The notes under the pieces were generated by a model. The model saw nothing but the letters and a program-made list of their open reading frames with translations. It ran no database searches and had not been told where the DNA came from. A stretch of DNA of 64,000 nt from the NCBI GenBank assembly GCA_032690845.1, contig CM064422.1, positions 3,906,001 to 3,970,000 of the forward strand, written 5' to 3'. Origin of the DNA: Eleusine coracana subsp. coracana. Lineage: Eukaryota; Streptophyta; Magnoliopsida; Poales; Poaceae. Positions 36,019 to 45,503 of the stretch are shown here, in pieces (positions within the stretch are counted from its first letter, which is position 1; every line of letters begins with the position of its first letter). The position numbers and the translations under genes are program-made.

Positions 36019-37589
36019 GGCAGTGCGTAGTGCAGCAGATGTGCCTCACCTATTCTTCCACTGCTTATAATTCTACAGGGGTAAGCTTGTGCATGCATCG
36101 ACAGACACTTCACAATGATTTCGCGCCTCCACCAGCTCCACCTCCTATGGGCTCGAGGATGCGGGACTGACATGGAGAGCTTGGCCAGTAACTAGGGACG
36201 CGTATCTGCGTGTGTACTGTGAAGTATGGTTTTCTGATGCCACGCATTCCGAAGAACTGTTCCAGCTCCACATGCCAGATTGCTCTCTGTCTTCTCTAAT
36301 GGTGAGAAAACATGTGACAGAGGCAAAAGGAGCTTGCAAGGCGCGAGCTCTAGCATATGGGAACATGAAAGTCTGACGAAGGGTTGATATAGCTAGTATT
36401 TATAGCACGGGAATACATCGATTCATTTTTTGTTGTTTAACTTACTATAAATTAGTACTCCGCATCAAATTTCATCTCACTTCCTACTGCACCGCCTCTC
36501 GTGAACGCTTTTAAGGCTTTACCTAGTTCTCAGCACGAACTTGAGGGAGACCAATCTGACACATGCATCCCCATGTTGATTTGGAATGGGTGGCATCAGG
36601 CAAGCATATTACACTTTGCTAGTGCCTTTAATAGTTCACCGCCATAGTGACTGCTCTTTGCCAAAGTCCGATGCAGATTGGATGCGCCTGCTATCCACCA
36701 TGACCTCCTGCAATTCTGGAGAATTGGTGACCACCTAAATTGTAGCGGGAATCTGCATGGAAGTTGATATTGAGCACCCAGCTTGAGGAAGTGAGCATGG
36801 GGAAGTGCCACCGAGGTAGTTTGGGTTGCAAAGTGCTGGACCAGAAGTGCATAAAGTTTCAGTTGCTTCATCTTCCATCATTTGTGAAACCATTTGCATC
36901 TACTATACGGTGTTTACCGCGGGTATTATATTCAGTCCAAACATTTTGGTACTCCATTGACACTGGTATGGGGATGCATAATCAAGCTCCTACAAACAAA
37001 CTTATCATGCTCAGGTCAACTGAGAACAATTCTATAGGAGTTCAGAATGCATGACATCATCAAGGAAGAAATTTGAGCATGTTTGGTTGCTGTCTACGAG
37101 TCCACGCTTGGCTGAAGCGGCAACGAGCCCCACAAATCGGATGCCTGAGTATGCTTTCTGCCGCAGGCACATTTCTTACGGGAGCAACCAAGCAGACCCC
37201 AAGTCACGCGTTCCTGATCTGGAATTATCAACCCAAGAGACTAATAATTAAAAAAAACTGCTATAAATACAATAATGATTTATAACTCTACTATTCAACA
37301 ACCCATTCGTTTCTTTTTCTCAAACAGAAGTTATGCTCTGACTTATGTATATGTGACAGTGTGATTTATAATAGTTAACTAACTAAAAACAAAACGATAT
37401 ATCCATAAGCTATAAATATATACTACCAACCTGCCTTGGACTTCCCACACACTAGCTCTCAAAGCATGTACCTCTCTTACCTATTTTTTCCTCACCACTA
37501 TGAATTCGATGGAGACCGATCTTGATATGCAGTGCCGGCCCACTGCTTCAGATTATGTGTCATCAGGGAAGGAAAAATCACAGGGCAGT
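36019..37589. other. Spacer between the duplicated blocks
   Basis: No convincing gene. A small TIR element lies at 37080-37194. Several frames of 70-96 codons occur on both strands but resemble no protein. Confidence 0.45.
37080..37194. mobile_element. Small TIR element, possible hAT-like MITE
   Basis: A 115-bp segment with 12-bp terminal inverted repeats TGTTTGGTTGCT and AGCAACCAAGCA (11/12 match). It shares AATCGGATGCCTGAGT with the element at 6931-7050. No clear 8-bp duplication is visible. Confidence 0.5.
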
Positions 37590-38040
37590 CAGCTTTCTTC
37601 GCTGATCATCATGGGTCGCATGAGAAACGAATGGTGTGAAATGGACCTTCATACCACTCTGCATACGTCAATCTTGATGCCTTTGGATTTGTTCATTATT
37701 TTCATCTATGTGGTGTCCATTGAATGATTTTTTTTCTTTATTGAAGGAATATATTGTGTGAATGAATTGGTAATGTCTGATGCTATTTGTCAGGAATGTG
37801 ATGGTTTTGTGTGATTGGTAATCACAGTTTGTGTTTGTAAGCAAAGGTAAACTGATGCACTGAAATGATTGCATTTTGTTGTTTAAAATGTTTCGTTGCA
37901 AGCTGGGAATCAACTTGCACTTGATAAGTCGATAAGTAATAATGAGTATATATAATTAGAAAGTTCTGTAAACTCGCATTTATCTTTCTTGTCCTTGCAT
38001 CTGAAGTTGAAAGGAAATATAAGGCAGAAATAAACGTCAA
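37590..38040 (+). pseudogene. Decayed copy of the microprotein gene 3' region
   Basis: Aligns with the 3' UTR of the 73-aa microprotein gene (33015-33330). Shared words in the same order include GATTTGTTCATT, TTTTCATCT, GGTGTnCATTG, TAATCACA, TTTGTAAGCAAA and GTTTCGTTG, then TTGCATCTGA versus CTGCATCTGA. The coding part expected upstream (37400-37640) is not recognisable, so this copy appears to have lost its gene while keeping its UTR. Confidence 0.6.
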
Positions 38041-38627
38041 GCAAAAGGATCAAAGTAAAATGGTTGTTTCTTGAAGAATCCGTCCTAGCTATGCAATTTC
38101 TTCTCCAGTGATATAAAATGCAAAAGATAATATTGCTGCTTAACTCATGCATCTTGTCTTCCTAATTCATCCATCAAACAGGACAGGTTATTGCTAAAGG
38201 ACAACTTTTCTTACATGTTGTATTTTTCTTTCTTTTCCTAATATATCACACCCACTGAAACAAAATGGACAGCAGTGACCGAAGTGTTCAGATAGGCAAA
38301 TAATCTGAACAGGCTAGAATGGTCAGATATGAATGCTAGCGTGAGAGAGATATACCAGAATTGTTCAATTTGGGAGAATGAAGCAGGGCAACAGCATTTG
38401 TATATTAGTACTAGAGAGTATTTGTGCTCTCTGTTACGATCACAAGCACAATCCAGGTTTCTGATACATCAAATAAAATCTTTTCCTTATTACAAACGAG
38501 ATTGAACACAAAATTCGCAGAACAAACAGTTCTGCCAAGAACGAACAGTGCCCTTCGTCCTGAAACGGTGATCAAATCATGAACAACGCCAAGAAGGCCG
38601 CTGGATCCCCTTTCTTGCGGTCTCTGC
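38041..38627. other. 3' flank of the three-helix membrane protein gene
   Basis: Contains the probable 3' UTR of the minus-strand gene. Part of it (38160-38350) aligns with 35340-35620. No gene was seen. Confidence 0.45.
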
Positions 38628-39260
38628 CTAATTACAGAGCAAGAACCTGGTGAGCACGAGCACCCCGCAGGCAGCGCCGAAGAGCGCGAAGACGGCGAGG
38701 TCCCTTGCCTGCCACCGCCTGGCCTTCTCGCCGCCCTTGGCCTCGACGCGGAGGCTCTTGGCCCTGCGCAGTGCGTCCACCTCCTTGAGAAGATCGAACT
38801 CGAGCCCCTTGCGCTTGAGCTCGGCGACGCACTTGCCGAGAAGCAGCGCGTCCTCGCACTCCCGCGCGAGCAGCCGCTCCAGGACGGCCTCAGTGTCGGA
38901 CTTGTACCGCAGCGCCCAGAGCATGGCGAGGGAGGAGAGCAGCGAGACGAGGCAGGGGATCCAGGACCGCCTGCACGCCACGGCGGAGTCGGCGGAGGTG
39001 GAGGCGGAGGAGAGGAAGAGGAGGAGCACCGATGCGGCGTGGAAGGTGAAGAAGGCGCAGTAGAGGAAGGCGATCTCCTTGCGCGCTCCGTCGAGGCGGG
39101 CTTCCCGCAGCGCGACGCGGCGGGCCAGCAGGTCCTCCTCCTTGACCCACTGCTTCAGCAGCAGCCGGTGGGTCCCGCTCTCCGCGATCTGGCTCAGCGG
39201 GTGCTTCCGCCGTCCTGCCTCACCGGCGGAGGAGACGACGAGGGCGCTTGCGTCGGCCAT
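38628..39260 (-). CDS. Three-helix membrane protein with coiled coil, unknown function
   Basis: An intron-less 210-residue frame starting MADASALVVSS. Residues 33-65 (LLKQWVKEEDLLARRVALREA) form a charged amphipathic helix. Three hydrophobic helices follow: one at YCAFFTFHAASVLLLFLSS, one at IPCLVSLLSSLAMLWALRY, and one at the C-terminus (LAVFALFGAACGVLVLTRFL). A long Glu/Lys/Leu-rich coiled coil (about residues 125-175) lies between the last two. I do not recognise a named family. The frame stays open 400 bp upstream through a poly(A) run, but the ATG at 39260 is the sensible start because the upstream part is a retroposed tail and promoter. Codon use is strongly GC-rich. Confidence 0.8.
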   Translation of the reverse strand: MADASALVVSSAGEAGRRKHPLSQIAESGTHRLLLKQWVKEEDLLARRVALREARLDGARKEIAFLYCAFFTFHAASVLLLFLSSASTSADSAVACRRSWIPCLVSLLSSLAMLWALRYKSDTEAVLERLLARECEDALLLGKCVAELKRKGLEFDLLKEVDALRRAKSLRVEAKGGEKARRWQARDLAVFALFGAACGVLVLTRFLLCN

Positions 39261-39460
39261 CGACGTACGGCGGCGGATCTCGGGTTCTTCTCGGCTTCGA
39301 GCGACTCGATTGCGCGGCGGCGGTCTCCCTCTGCTTGCGCTGGTGGAGGAAGGGGACTGATAGAGGACTTGATCTGGATGGAATTGGGGCCTGAGCGGCG
39401 GTGGTAACGGTCGGGGAGGGCGAGCGGTGCTTAAAAAGCAGGGGAAAAGCGAAGGGCGCA

Positions 39461-39462
<2 letters not shown>

Positions 39463-39504
<42 letters not shown>

Positions 39505-39511
39505 AGAACGA
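39463..39511 (-). mobile_element. Retroposed poly(A) tail footprint (T40 with 13-bp duplication)
   Basis: A run of 40 T (39464-39503) plus GAGAACGA is bracketed by the perfect 13-bp repeat CGAAGGGCGCACC at 39450-39462 and 39512-39524. Read on the minus strand this is a few bases followed by poly(A), flanked by a target duplication. That is the signature of LINE-machinery insertion of a severely 5'-truncated transcript. It lies about 200 bp upstream of the ATG at 39260. Confidence 0.75.
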
Positions 39512-40299
39512 CGAAGGGCGCACCTGAGAGCGGCGCAACGGTCGGAATCCACGACCACGGCGGTGGGGAATCATTCGGCTCGGTGGTCGTGCACGCGGCC
39601 CGGCAAGGTGGGCTAAAGACGCGCGAGCGGTCAGCGATTTTGGCCCACTCCTTTGGGTCGGCCCGCACAACAGGCTGATCACAGATCTGACCTTTTCATT
39701 CGGGTATAATACGACAATCTAAAAAGAAATGAAAATAATACGATGATATATAATAAAATTGTACCATGTCTACTATTTTTCCATTTGGATATATATCGTC
39801 TACGTATATAATAACGCTCACACTTCGAGCTCTCGCACCATCTGCTTCCCTTTCACCTCATATGTTCCTTCACTTATTCACTCACAGCTGAGAAGTGAGG
39901 ACTTAGCTGACACTTGCAGCCACACAGCGTTTAGGAATGAGTGATATCAGGGAAGCATATTTCGCTAGCATTATTTGGATTACAGGTTGCAATCAGGAGA
40001 GTTGCTAATCCAGTGAAACGGAAAAGCAAAATGCATGGATGCATTGTCAATTCTTGAGATGCAGGTGTATCCGATGGACCCTCAAAATAAGTAACCGCAA
40101 CCGAAGTGAAGTTTATCACAGTTAGGTCCATCAATAGCTGGAATATTTAGGCCGTTTGTGTCGGTCTGCGTAAGAGTGCTCAAGTTGACAATGTTCCTCC
40201 ATTGATAATTTCATACCTTATGGGACCAGTTTGATGACAAAATAAGTACTAAAATACAGATATGCTAATTTGTGTGCTAGTATAAATATGTGGTGCTTA

Positions 40300-40652
40300 G
40301 AGCATCTCTAAAAACTCCATAAAACTCTTCCTAAATCAAATTAATGAGTTTAGTCTAAAAAAATATCTCCAACAGGTCCCCTAAACAACTCACAGATTTA
40401 TTCTCTTCCTAAATTCTCCTTATCCGTAGCTAGAAATGAGGGGGAAATTGGGAACCCTAGTACTTGTATTTAGAAGGAAATTAATGTTATCGTGATCCCA
40501 GATACTGACGTGGCATAATCAAAAGTTTTACGGGATCTATGTTTAGAGAGAACTGTTAGAGGAGATAAGAAAACTTCTCCCTAATAATTTTTAAACTGCT
40601 CTCACAAACAATTTTTTTAGGATCAATTTTTTAAGAGCTTCTGGAGATGCTC
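40300..40652. mobile_element. PIF/Harbinger-like MITE (GAGCATCTCC-type ends)
   Basis: Begins GAGCATCTCTAAAAAC and ends GGAGATGCTC. TTA flanks both sides (40297-40299 and 40653-40655). It belongs to the same family as 742-1012 and 54273-54569. Confidence 0.8.
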
Positions 40653-41362
40653 TTAGTGTCAACCTTCATCTTATTTGACACACCTTATTATGTGCCAAAA
40701 ATTTCCTTTAAGAATACAATACTATACTTGAATATGGAGACCTCAACTTACGTCCTTTCTTTAATCTTTACGTAAATATACTACTTGATGGCAGGCCATA
40801 TAACTTCCAAAATAGCTTCCTATAAGAGGTACAAATTAATATTTTACTGATCATATTCAAAATACAACTTCACAATTCTTATACAACTAATCATCCACTT
40901 AGATGAGATATACAATTTTTATGAAAAATGAATTATATATAATAACTCAGAACTGGAGATAGCAACAGAGTATAGAGTGCTCAGTTCAATTCTTCCCTCA
41001 CGTACTAGGTCGGCATCCCCCCGCTTGTCTGTCTGTCACTCTATATCTATTCGTTTCCGATCCATTTCCCACGCCTATGAATCCTATTAATAACACTTAT
41101 TTGCTACTATGCTAACAAGTACCAAAATCTACCATGGCATATAAACCGAGATATTAGAAGTAGCTTCATTTTGATTCTTAGCCAAGGATAAAAGTAACTT
41201 CGTCATTACACACTTATATTAGATGCTAATTTACCAAACATGAACATTGATTAACTTATTTATAAAATCACTTATAACATACCGTAATTCATTAATGAGC
41301 AGAAATATCAATTAAAAGTTATACATTAGTTACTTATGTTGAGTTTTCTACATACCTCAGTG

Positions 41363-41370
41363 TATAAATA
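41363..41370 (+). promoter_or_regulatory. TATA box of the putative secreted peptide gene
   Basis: A canonical TATAAATA lies 72 bp before the ATG at 41442, leaving room for a start site near 41395 and an A-rich 45-bp leader. Confidence 0.5.
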
Positions 41371-41441
41371 TGTCATATGTACACCTCTATTTTAACAACA
41401 AGCATTCTAAGTCACCAACAAAACCTGTTTATATCGAAAAA

Positions 41442-41817
41442 ATGGCCAATTTTACCACTCTCAGGATTGTCCTTAGTGTTGTCATGGTTGTAGTGATCTC
41501 ATCTGCCCATGGTGCTTGCCCTTTGGACAATATGGATCATGTCATGTGACTACCTTGGAAACCTTATGTCCTTATTCTCGATGACCACACGGTTTGATGA
41601 TACGACACACGAAATGTTCAATGAAGTTGTAGAAGCTCCTGGTCCAGAAAATGCTTCTAATAAATACAATATCAAGATGCCGAGGTCAGGGAGTGTGTTC
41701 AATAAAGTTGTAGAAGCTCCTGCTCCAGAAGATGCTTCTAATAAATATAATATCAAGGTGTTCGGATTATGTCAGAGAGCTGACTGTTACAATAAAGGGT
41801 CCATAATAGGGCCATAA
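41442..41817 (+). CDS. Candidate small secreted peptide with internal repeats (structure uncertain)
   Basis: The ATG at 41442 opens a classic signal peptide (LRIVLSVVMVVVISSAHG), but that frame stops at 41549. A second frame encodes two copies of an 81-bp unit (from 41617 and 41698) reading VVEAPGPENASNKYNIK and VVEAPAPEDASNKYNIK, then a Cys-containing end GLCQRADCYNKGSIIGP. Splicing 41511 to 41627 (GTGCTT...GAAG) would join signal and repeats in frame to give about 86 residues. A frameshifted pseudogene is equally possible. The acceptor lacks a good pyrimidine tract. A TATA box sits at the right distance. I do not recognise the family; repeated units in a secreted precursor recall plant peptide hormones or proline-containing wall peptides, but no function is claimed. 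Confidence 0.4.
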
Positions 41818-42128
41818 CAGTAAGTGATTCATATAAAGGGTAGTGATGAAAAACATGATGACAGTAGCAGACAATAACTCCTTCAATTCCCCTCAAGAAA
41901 ATACAAGGACAACATATTTTGTGTAACACATGCATCTATTTTGGTATTGTTACATGTTGCAAGTAATATATGAGATCTAAAACATTACAATTATTAGGTT
42001 ATGTATGAATAAAAAGGAGAAAGAAATGTTACATCTTAATCAGAGCTTGAGATTAAATATATTCACACGATGTAGAAAGTTCTCAATATAGCATACGAAT
42101 GCAACACTGAGAAACATATATAAATTTG

Positions 42129-42131
<3 letters not shown>

Positions 42132-42166
<35 letters not shown>
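42132..42166. repeat. (GA)n microsatellite
   Basis: Uninterrupted GA dinucleotides for about 35 bp (17 units). Confidence 0.95.
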
Positions 42167-42170
<4 letters not shown>

Positions 42171-42269
42171 CATAAGATTGGACCTCATGATAAAATAGGG
42201 AATGATTTTTAGGCATTTGTTGAAACTGATGATGCTCTATGCTCAATATTTTTTTTTCTTTTTGCAAAT

Positions 42270-42545
42270 TGAACACAATAGACGTAAACAAACACATATA
42301 CATATAAGTTGTCACCTTTATAAACACGTGCATGCACACCCTATTTCTACGAGGGTTTTCAAAAAACTGAGCCAATTTGATCTTGAAATTTATAAAGTTA
42401 TCACATACACTTTGATATCTAAAAAAATAATTAGTTATAAATATAACATATGTGTCAAATCATCTGGGATTTGAACCTCGGTAGGTTGGTTCACCACAAT
42501 AAATCTAACCTCCTGAGCTAAGCTTAGTTTGCTGCTCAACATTTT
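42270..42545 (-). mobile_element. tRNA-derived SINE
   Basis: On the minus strand it starts near AAGCTTAGCTCAGGAGGTTA, an A-box-like segment, with a B-box-like GGTTCAAATCC about 45 bp on. The body ends with GGGTGTGCATGCACGTGT and TATGTATATGTGTTTG, text typical of grass SINE bodies. Boundaries are approximate and no duplication was resolved. Confidence 0.6.
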
Positions 42546-42843
42546 AATTGTGATTCAGCTAGACAAACACAGTCCATGAAGCATCGGTTTGTCAAGAGAA
42601 TAGGGGTCAAAATGTATATAGTGATGACCCGAAATTCATACAGATACCTCTCGCTGACAAGTAGGAAACTTGCAGTGTGCAGGTGGCGAGCACACGGCTC
42701 AATCCCCAAATCAAATCCTGCCGCAGCCGGCTGATCGTAACCACAAGCCGGCGCGGCGGCGCCCCCACAAAATCTGCTCGCCCGCGTCCACGCGGCCACG
42801 CCGGATTCCCGCGCGCCAATCACCGGCACACACCTCACTCCCC

Positions 42844-42882
42844 CTTATCCCCGCTTCACCCACTCGCGTCGCGCCCCTTATC
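42844..42882 (-). promoter_or_regulatory. Paired I-box (GATAAG) motifs upstream of PsaF
   Basis: CTTATC occurs at 42844-42849 and 42877-42882, that is GATAAG on the minus strand, 145-183 bp before the PsaF ATG. I-boxes are common in light-regulated photosynthesis promoters. Function here is inferred. Confidence 0.45.
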
Positions 42883-43026
42883 CCTTGTCGCCGCGCGCGC
42901 ACCTCCTCCTCTTCCTGATCGCGCCCACCGCGAACCCGCCTGATCTCTCACTCGGCCTCGTTTCTTCCTCCTCAGCTCCACTCGCCCCCACGCGCGCGCT
43001 CGCCGTACGCAGCAGCCGCATCAGAG

Positions 43027-43731
43027 ATGGCCGCCCTCGCCGCGTCCTCCACGGCCGCCTTCGCCGCGAAGCCGCGCCTCCCCCGCGCGCGCCTCTCCGT
43101 CGCCTGCTCCGCCTCCAACGGCGACAGCAGCAACACCACCAGCAGCAACAGCATCTCGTTCCCTGCGTCCATCAAGACCTTCTCCGCCGCGCTGGCTCTG
43201 TCGTCAGTGCTTCTCTCCTCCGCCGCCACCTCCCCTCCCCCCGCGGCCGCCGACATCGCCGGCCTGACCCCGTGCAAGGAGTCCAAGGCGTTCGCCAAGC
43301 GCGAGAAGAATTCAATCAAGAAGCTCACGCAGTCGCTCAAGAAGTACGCGCCCGACAGCGCCCCGGCCCTCGCCATCAATGCCACCATCGAGAAGACCAA
43401 GCGCCGGTTCGAGAACTACGGCAAGTTCGGCCTGCTCTGCGGCTCCGACGGCCTGCCCCACCTCATCGTCAACGGCGACCAGCGGCACTGGGGCGAGTTC
43501 ATCACCCCCGGTCTGCTCTTCCTCTACATCGCCGGCTGGATCGGGTGGGTCGGCAGGAGCTACCTCATCGCCATCCGCGACGAGAAGAAGCCCGCCATGA
43601 GGGAGATCATCATCGACGTCGAGCTCGCCACCAGGCTGCTCCCCAGGGGATTCATCTGGCCTGTCGCTGCCTACCGCGAGCTCATCAACGGAGACCTCGT
43701 CGTCGATGACGCCGACATCGGCTACTACTAA
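43027..43731 (+). CDS. PSAF: Photosystem I reaction centre subunit III (PsaF)
   Basis: Chloroplast-imported PSI subunit that helps dock plastocyanin on the lumen side and contacts LHCI. Single exon, 234 residues. The first ~75 residues form a two-part transit signal: a Ser/Ala/Arg-rich stromal part (MAALAASSTAAFAAKPRLP) and a hydrophobic lumenal part (FSAALALSSVLLSSAATS) ending before DIAGLTPCKES, the known mature start. The Lys-rich helix KREKNSIKKLTQSLKKYAP is the plastocyanin-binding region of plant PsaF. The membrane helix is FITPGLLFLYIAGWIGW. It ends VDDADIGYY. There is no intron, as is usual for plant PsaF. The GC-rich codon use is typical of grass photosynthesis genes. Two GATAAG-type boxes lie in the promoter. 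Confidence 0.98.
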   Translation: MAALAASSTAAFAAKPRLPRARLSVACSASNGDSSNTTSSNSISFPASIKTFSAALALSSVLLSSAATSPPPAAADIAGLTPCKESKAFAKREKNSIKKLTQSLKKYAPDSAPALAINATIEKTKRRFENYGKFGLLCGSDGLPHLIVNGDQRHWGEFITPGLLFLYIAGWIGWVGRSYLIAIRDEKKPAMREIIIDVELATRLLPRGFIWPVAAYRELINGDLVVDDADIGYY

Positions 43732-45503
43732 GCGCGTTCCCATTCATGGCTGCTGCTGGCTAGGTAATTAAACATCCATGGCTCATAATTGTTCGTTTTA
43801 TCTCAATGTTCAACTAGTTGATGACTTATACTAGTAGAAGATTAATGTATCCTCTGTTCCTTGTGTTCTTTTTTGTTCTGCAGCTGGGCACTTTGGCAGC
43901 CGGGAAGAGGAGGGCTTTTGGTGTAGGAGCTGATAGGACTGTGGAGCTCTGTTGTATTTAAGAAACTGAAGCCTTGTATAACTCTACCTCTCTCTTGTGT
44001 GTATTCACCATCTGGAAAATTCTTGAGAATCATTTCATGATGCGTTTCTTGCACCTGCATGTTATTATCACTGTTCTTTACCACGGTTGCAGATTGTCAT
44101 CGCTATGGAGAGACCAGAGCTATATACATGTTCAATTTTGAGCATAACTTGAATAAAGTCAACCGATATAGAGAACAAGTAATTGGGTTAGCAAACGTTC
44201 TGAACTCGCTCGGTTCTGAACTCTGTGCAGGAATGCAGAGCTCTGAAATTGATTGCTCCCAGCGGATTCTTACAGACACTAATACTTCTAGGAAGTAGTT
44301 TAAGCCATCTGATGACACCAACAAATAGTTTCTCTAACTGAATTCTTTCCCTAATGAAATGAAAACCATGCTCGTGCTTTATCGTAGTATAGACTACTAG
44401 ATTTACAGTGTCTGAATTACTCCTGGGCCCAGGTTATTGCATAAGTAGAAGATTCACCTCGATACAATCGTAACCCTTCCATCAAGATGATCGATTCAGC
44501 CGTGGCGTTGGAAATGGCCTAGACTCTGTTGGTCCGAGAGACCGAGATTCAATGAATTGTTTTCGGAAACTTCATGTGAAGAACCAATCAAATAACATGA
44601 ACGAATGCCTTTCCCTATGAAAATTAAAGACCTGTCGCTTCTTCTACCCCCAAAAAAAAGGTATAAAAAAAAATCTCAATCTTAAGAAGTTTATCACTCT
44701 GTTCTCTGAATTGCTGCTCCCTCGTCCCAATTTAACTTGTCATTTTGTGAGGCTTTTGAAGTGTTCAGATTCATAAAATATTTATAAAATCCGAACATAC
44801 GTTTTAGTCAAGTTTAGAGAATATTAAATTAAATGAATCCGATGAAAAACTGAAATGATAAGTAATTTAAAATAGAGGGAGTAGCTAATAATAAGCTTAT
44901 TTGCGCCCAGCACCTTGTGTGATCCGTCGAACCAGTTATGTCTAGTTTCCGAGTAAGGCCCATGATAGATGCTCTTGTTGTTTCAGCCCATCTCTGTAAT
45001 AATTTTAGTCCGTAACCTCATACGGGCCACAGGGAAAGGCCCAACCAAATCACTTCAGGTCAACTCACCCGTGACGTCGTGTGCCTCGGGACACGCGGCA
45101 CACGCTCAGTGGCACCGCACTGTCGCCCTCCTCTGTCGTTCGCCACGACCGTGCTACTGCCTCTCTATAGTTCGGCATACCCAATGACGTGTGGGTCAGA
45201 ACATTGCGCGGTCCACGTCTCAGTCAGAAAGCAGCGATGCGTGCAGCTTGAACACGGCGCCTGTTGGGCTGCCATCGGATCCCCACAGTCCAGAGCCTCT
45301 CCCGCATTCCAGTCCTCTGCTACTCTCTCTCGCCGGCCGCCGCAGCCAAGGCAAGACGCCTCCTCCCCACACCCGATCTCCTCTCCCCTCCCACCTCCGA
45401 TCGCTACGTAAACCCCACCACCTCCACCTCCCCTCCCGCTCCCCCCCGCGAAAACTCGCGCCATTTCAAATCCCGCCCAAACCCTAGCCCCCACTTACTG
45501 CGG
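43732..45503. other. Spacer between PsaF and the FAR1-related gene
   Basis: PsaF 3' UTR, one Stowaway-like MITE (44717-44881), then the GC-rich promoter and leader of the FAR1-related gene. No other gene was seen. Confidence 0.5.
44717..44881. mobile_element. Stowaway-like MITE
   Basis: 165 bp from CTCCCTCGTCCCAATTTAAC to a matching inverse ending GAGGGAG. TA follows on the right; the left flank is TG, a likely mutated TA. Confidence 0.75.

Larger units (their letters stand above)
39261..41441. other. Spacer with poly(T) insertion and a MITE
   Basis: The left 420 bp are the GC-rich promoter and leader of the membrane-protein gene, interrupted by the poly(T) tract at 39463-39511. One PIF-like MITE lies at 40300-40652. 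The right end holds the putative promoter of the small secreted peptide gene. No other gene was seen. Confidence 0.5.
41818..43026. other. Spacer and PsaF promoter
   Basis: Holds a GA microsatellite (42132-42166), a SINE on the minus strand (about 42270-42545) and the PsaF promoter (about 42700-43026). No additional gene was seen. Confidence 0.5.

Noticed and set aside
39261..39668. N-terminal extension of the 38.6-kb frame with a Lys-rich run
   Set aside because: The run is the translation of the poly(A) insertion and the rest is promoter-like; the frame is open only by chance of GC content and homopolymer.
42470..42520. Possible tRNA gene (B-box-like GGTTCAAATCC on the minus strand)
   Set aside because: No acceptor-stem pairing at the right distance, and the body continues into SINE-type sequence.
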